Below, piece after piece: positions 6,176 to 9,421 of a stretch of DNA of 9,421 bases; within the stretch, counting starts at the first letter, position 1; every line of letters starts with the position of its first letter. Origin of the DNA: an uncultured Elusimicrobia bacterium (GTDB lineage: Bacteria > Elusimicrobiota > Endomicrobiia > Endomicrobiales > Endomicrobiaceae). Below the pieces are notes generated by a model, which saw only the letters and a list, made by a program, of their open reading frames with translations, was not told the DNA's origin and did no database searches. The stretch lies in assembly GCA_947168325.1 (NCBI GenBank), contig CAMVLN010000057.1:1-9421 (forward strand), written 5' to 3'. The position numbers and the translations under genes are program-made.

Positions 6176-8049
6176 ATTTAGATAAAATTTCAAATAAAGT
6201 TCAAAAAGTTTTTGGGCAAATTTCTACAAGGGTAATTATTTGTGCAGGGACAGGTTGTGTAGCAAATGGTTCATTGAAAGTCTATGCTGAATTTTTAAAA
6301 ATAGCAAAAGAATTAAATATTAAACTTTGTATAGAGTTGAAAGATGAAAGTAATGGAACATTGTTATCAAAAAGTGGTTGTCAAGGTTTTTGCCAAATGG
6401 GACCATTAGTTTCAATTGTTAAAGGTAAAGAAGACATTCTATATACAAAGGTTAAAGTTGAAGATGTTAAAGAAATATTAGAAACAAGTATAAAAAAAGA
6501 TGATATAGTTGAAAGGTTATGTTATAAAATAAATGGTAAAATCTATAAAGGACATGCGGAAATTCCATTCTATGCAAAGCAAACAAGATATGTTCTTAAA
6601 AATTGTGGTTTTATTGATGCAGAAGATATTGAAGAATATATTGGCAAAGGTGGTTATAGATCAGCGGAGAAAGCTTGTCTAAAGATGACATCGGAGCAGA
6701 TTTGTAAAGAAATATTAGATTCTGGACTTAGAGGTAGAGGAGGAGCTGGTTTTCCAACAGGAAAAATATGGGAGTTGACTAGAGTTCAACCTGGCCCAAA
6801 AAAATTTGTTATATGTAATGGCGACGAAGGTGATCCAGGAGCATTTATGGATAGAAGTGTTCTTGAAGGAAATCCTCATAGTGTTATAGAAGGTATGATT
6901 ATAGCTGCAAAAGCTATTGGTGCAGATGAAGGTTATGTATATGTAAGAACTGAATATCACTTGGCTGTAGAAAGAATGAAAAATGCTATAAAGAAAGCTA
7001 AAGAAATTGGTGTTTTAGGTAGTGATATTTTTGGCTCAGGTTTTTCATTTAATCTTCATGTTATGGAAGGAGCAGGAGCATTTGTATGTGGAGAAGAAAC
7101 AGCATTGATAGCTTCTGTAGAAGGTAATAGAGGTATTCCAAAGCCAAAGCCTCCTTTTCCAGCACAACATGGTTTATATGGAAAACCTACTGTAATTAAT
7201 AATGTTGAAACATTGTCAACAGTTCCTTTAATTATTAGAGATGGTGCAAATTTTTATAAAAAGATAGGTGTTCCTACATCAACAGGGACAAAAACCTTTG
7301 CTATTACGGGGCATGTAAAAAATACAGGTCTTATAGAAGTTCCTTTCGGAACGACATTAAGAGAAATTTTATTTGGCATAGCAGGTGGAGTTATAGATAA
7401 TAACGGAAATGTTTCAGAGGAAGCATTTAAAGCGGTTCAAATCGGTGGCCCTTCTGGTGCATGTTTAACAAGAAAACATTTAGATTTACCTTTGGATTTT
7501 GATTCTTTAAGGAAAGAAGGAGCGATGGTTGGTTCTGGAGGACTTGTCGTTATGAATCAGACGACTTGTATGGTAAGTATTGCAAAGTTCTTTATGCAAT
7601 TTACACAAAGTGAATCTTGTGGAAAATGTGTTCTTTGTAGAGAAGGAACAAAACAAATGTTAATTATGCTTGAAGATATTACAGATGGAAAAGCAAATGA
7701 AAAAACACTTTTTTTACTTGAACAATTAGCAAATGCTGTTAGAGTTGGGTCTTCATGTGCTTTGGGAAAAACAGCCCCAAACCCAGTATTATCTACATTG
7801 AAATATTTTAGAGAAGAATATGTTTCTCATGTGAAAGAAAATAGATGTCCAGCAGGAAATTGTATAAACTTATCACGAATTACAATTGATCAAACAAAAT
7901 GTATAGGTTGTACATCTTGTTCAAAAAAATGTCCGGTAGGAGCTATTAAAGGTATGCTAAAACAAAAACATTCTATAGATCAAAGTATATGTATAAAATG
8001 TGGGACATGTTTAACTGTATGTAAATTTGGTGCTATAAAGAGAGGATAA
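6166..8049 (+). CDS. hydB: NuoF-like flavin/NADH subunit of the electron-bifurcating [FeFe] hydrogenase
   Basis: This 627-residue cytosolic subunit binds NAD(H) and FMN and is the proposed site where electrons split between NAD and ferredoxin. Domains run in order. A thioredoxin-like [2Fe-2S] domain comes first (C26, C31, C72, C76). The NuoF core carries GRGGAGFPTGKIW (190-202) and NGDEGDPGAFMDR (218-230) for NADH and FMN. An SLBB-like region follows, then the [4Fe-4S] motif SCGKCVLC (C485, C488, C491) with C531. The tail holds two ferredoxin [4Fe-4S] motifs (C579, C582, C585, C589; C609, C612, C615, C619). Between them and the core, H555 with CPAGNC (C561, C566) is typical of HydB and may bind zinc (inference). 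The ferredoxin tail separates it from respiratory NuoF. The built-in N-terminal [2Fe-2S] domain explains the absence of a separate HndB-like gene. Confidence 0.94.
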   Translation: MSIDLDKISNKVQKVFGQISTRVIICAGTGCVANGSLKVYAEFLKIAKELNIKLCIELKDESNGTLLSKSGCQGFCQMGPLVSIVKGKEDILYTKVKVEDVKEILETSIKKDDIVERLCYKINGKIYKGHAEIPFYAKQTRYVLKNCGFIDAEDIEEYIGKGGYRSAEKACLKMTSEQICKEILDSGLRGRGGAGFPTGKIWELTRVQPGPKKFVICNGDEGDPGAFMDRSVLEGNPHSVIEGMIIAAKAIGADEGYVYVRTEYHLAVERMKNAIKKAKEIGVLGSDIFGSGFSFNLHVMEGAGAFVCGEETALIASVEGNRGIPKPKPPFPAQHGLYGKPTVINNVETLSTVPLIIRDGANFYKKIGVPTSTGTKTFAITGHVKNTGLIEVPFGTTLREILFGIAGGVIDNNGNVSEEAFKAVQIGGPSGACLTRKHLDLPLDFDSLRKEGAMVGSGGLVVMNQTTCMVSIAKFFMQFTQSESCGKCVLCREGTKQMLIMLEDITDGKANEKTLFLLEQLANAVRVGSSCALGKTAPNPVLSTLKYFREEYVSHVKENRCPAGNCINLSRITIDQTKCIGCTSCSKKCPVGAIKGMLKQKHSIDQSICIKCGTCLTVCKFGAIKRG

Positions 8050-8052
8050 TAT

Positions 8053-9421
8053 ATGAAAAAAATATTAACTGTAAATGGTAAAAAAGTTTCGTTTGATAAA
8101 GAAAAAAATCTTTTAGAAGTTATAAGAAAAGTTGGTATAGAATTACCTACATTTTGTTATCATTCAGAGTTAAGTATCTATGGAGCATGCAGACTTTGTT
8201 TAGTAAATGTAGAAAAAAAAGGGTTAGTTCCTGCATGTTCAACCCCAGCAGAAGAAGGTATGGTTGTTGTAACAAATAGTAACGAAATAAGAGAGTTAAG
8301 GAAAATTATAATTGAATTGCTTCTTGCAAACCATGATGCAGATTGTACATCTTGTCATAAAAGTGAAAGTTGCCAATTACAAAAACTCGCAAAAATGTTA
8401 GGGATACAATCAACAAGATACAAAAAAATATTAAAATTTTCTCCTAAGGATTTATCAACTCCGTCATTGGTTAGAAATCCAAACAAATGTGTTCTTTGTG
8501 GCGATTGTGTTAGATTTTGTAAAGAGATACAAACAGTTGGGGCAATAGATTTTTCTTCTAGAGGTCATAACACAAGAGTTTCTTCAAGTTTTGATAAAAA
8601 TATTACTTCTACAGAATGTGTTTTGTGTGGACAATGCACAAGAGTATGCCCAACAGGTGCATTAACAATAAAGTCGGATGTTGATAGAGTTTGGAAAGCA
8701 TTAGGTGAAAAAAATAAGAAAGTTATTATTTCAATAGCTCCGGCAGTAAGAGCAGCAATTGGTGAAGCTTTTGGAATAAGTAACAAATCCGGTACAGAAA
8801 TTGCAGGCAAAGTTGTAACAGCCTTAAAGATTATGGGATTTTTCAAAGTGTTTGATATATCGTTTGCTGCAGATATGACAATCCTAGAAGAAGCTAAAGA
8901 ATTTATAGAAAGATTTACAAAAACTAAAAATTTACCGTTATTTACATCTTGTTGCCCGGCTTGGGTAAAGTTTGTAGAGCAATATTATCCAGATATGATT
9001 GAAAATGTTTCAAGTTGTAAATCTCCTCAAGGTATGTTTGGGGCAATATCAAAAGAAATATTACCAAAAATGTATGGTGTAGATAGAAAAGATATAACAA
9101 TTGTATCTGTAATGCCTTGTACAGCAAAAAAATTTGAAGCTAGAAGACCAGAACTTTCAAAAGATGGAATTTATGATACCGATGTAGTTATTACAACTCA
9201 AGAACTTGCACTAATGATACAAGAGTCAGGTTTATCGTTTAACGAACTTGAGCAAACTGCATTTGATATGCCACTTGGATTTAAGACTGGTGGAGGGATA
9301 ATTTTTGGAAATTCTGGTGGGGTTGCAGAAGCAGTATTAAGAAATTTTTTACCAAATAATAGTTTAGAAGATATTAAGATTGTTAGGGGCGAAGAAGGAA
9401 TAAGAGAAGTTAATATAAAAG
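8053..9421 (+). CDS. hydA: Catalytic subunit of the electron-bifurcating [FeFe] hydrogenase (3' end beyond the window)
   Basis: This subunit reduces protons to H2, or the reverse, at the H-cluster. My reading gives 456 codons before the edge; family members usually have about 570-650. An N-terminal [2Fe-2S] domain has C35, C46, C49 and C62. The His-ligated [4Fe-4S] site is H94, C98, C101 and C107. Two ferredoxin clusters use C146, C149, C152 with C199 and C189, C192, C195 with C156. The H-cluster domain shows motif L1 TSCCPAW (298-304) and motif L2 MPCTAKKFE (354-362), including C301 for proton transfer and K359. FGNSGGVAEA (418-427) follows. The third motif with the last two cluster cysteines lies past the edge. 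Intact L1 and L2 favour a catalytic rather than sensory enzyme. GAGG (8042-8045) and the 3-base gap after hydB support this start and a shared operon. Gene order hydC-hydB-hydA matches group A3 enzymes such as that of Thermotoga maritima. Confidence 0.94.
   Translation, partial: MKKILTVNGKKVSFDKEKNLLEVIRKVGIELPTFCYHSELSIYGACRLCLVNVEKKGLVPACSTPAEEGMVVVTNSNEIRELRKIIIELLLANHDADCTSCHKSESCQLQKLAKMLGIQSTRYKKILKFSPKDLSTPSLVRNPNKCVLCGDCVRFCKEIQTVGAIDFSSRGHNTRVSSSFDKNITSTECVLCGQCTRVCPTGALTIKSDVDRVWKALGEKNKKVIISIAPAVRAAIGEAFGISNKSGTEIAGKVVTALKIMGFFKVFDISFAADMTILEEAKEFIERFTKTKNLPLFTSCCPAWVKFVEQYYPDMIENVSSCKSPQGMFGAISKEILPKMYGVDRKDITIVSVMPCTAKKFEARRPELSKDGIYDTDVVITTQELALMIQESGLSFNELEQTAFDMPLGFKTGGGIIFGNSGGVAEAVLRNFLPNNSLEDIKIVRGEEGIREVNIK

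Noticed and set aside
5684..8049. hydC and hydB as part of respiratory complex I (nuoE, nuoF)
   Set aside because: The nuoF-like product carries extra N-terminal [2Fe-2S] and C-terminal 2x[4Fe-4S] domains. It is followed at once by an [FeFe] hydrogenase catalytic gene, which fits HydABC instead.
8565..8846. 93-codon open frame on the - strand
   Set aside because: It is antisense to the ferredoxin-cluster region of hydA, whose cysteine motifs are intact, and has no ribosome binding site.

Overview
The window is very AT-rich (by eye about 70% A+T) bacterial DNA. All seven supportable protein genes lie on the + strand: five complete housekeeping or metabolic genes, one small unrecognised gene, and one gene cut by the right edge. 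Nothing looks like a phage, insertion sequence, CRISPR array or RNA gene. The energy genes point to a strict anaerobe that ferments and makes hydrogen. The NAD-type isocitrate dehydrogenase family, the hydCBA hydrogenase and the small lysine-tailed repeat protein together remind me of Elusimicrobiota (for example the Endomicrobium group) or related uncultured lineages such as Omnitrophota. That placement is an impression from protein style; the window holds no phylogenetic marker such as rRNA.

Layout. Positions 69-434 encode a small basic protein made of two near-identical 30-residue units and a lysine/valine tail. It has a strong Shine-Dalgarno site and a clear intrinsic terminator at 459-489. 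A gene-poor AT-rich stretch follows (490-981), with a packed cluster of inverted repeats at 660-716. Positions 982-3111 encode a large membrane protein that fuses an ArnT-like (GT39/GT83) polyprenyl-phosphate-sugar glycosyltransferase to a complete PAP2 lipid phosphatase. After a second AT-rich gap (3112-3458) come an isocitrate dehydrogenase (3459-4517) and tilS (4588-5565), probably co-transcribed. A short control region (5566-5683) carries a possible terminator hairpin, a perfect dyad TATGAC-AGG-GTCATA and a candidate -10. It precedes the hydCBA operon (5684 to the window edge).

How the genes work together. HydC, HydB and HydA form the trimeric group A3 [FeFe] hydrogenase. This enzyme couples NADH and reduced ferredoxin to H2 (electron confurcation, or bifurcation in reverse). 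The visible cofactor set is complete up to the right edge, where the last H-cluster cysteine motif of HydA is missing only because the window stops. Isocitrate dehydrogenase would supply 2-oxoglutarate and reduced nicotinamide. TilS makes the lysidine-modified tRNA that reads AUA, a codon used often in these AT-rich genes. The glycosyltransferase-phosphatase fusion probably acts at the outer face of the inner membrane on polyprenyl-linked sugars or on lipid A.

The points most worth a second look are the glycosyltransferase-PAP2 fusion, the duplicated small protein with its histone-like tail, and the dyad in front of the hydrogenase operon. I see no convincing evidence of an entirely new multi-gene system.
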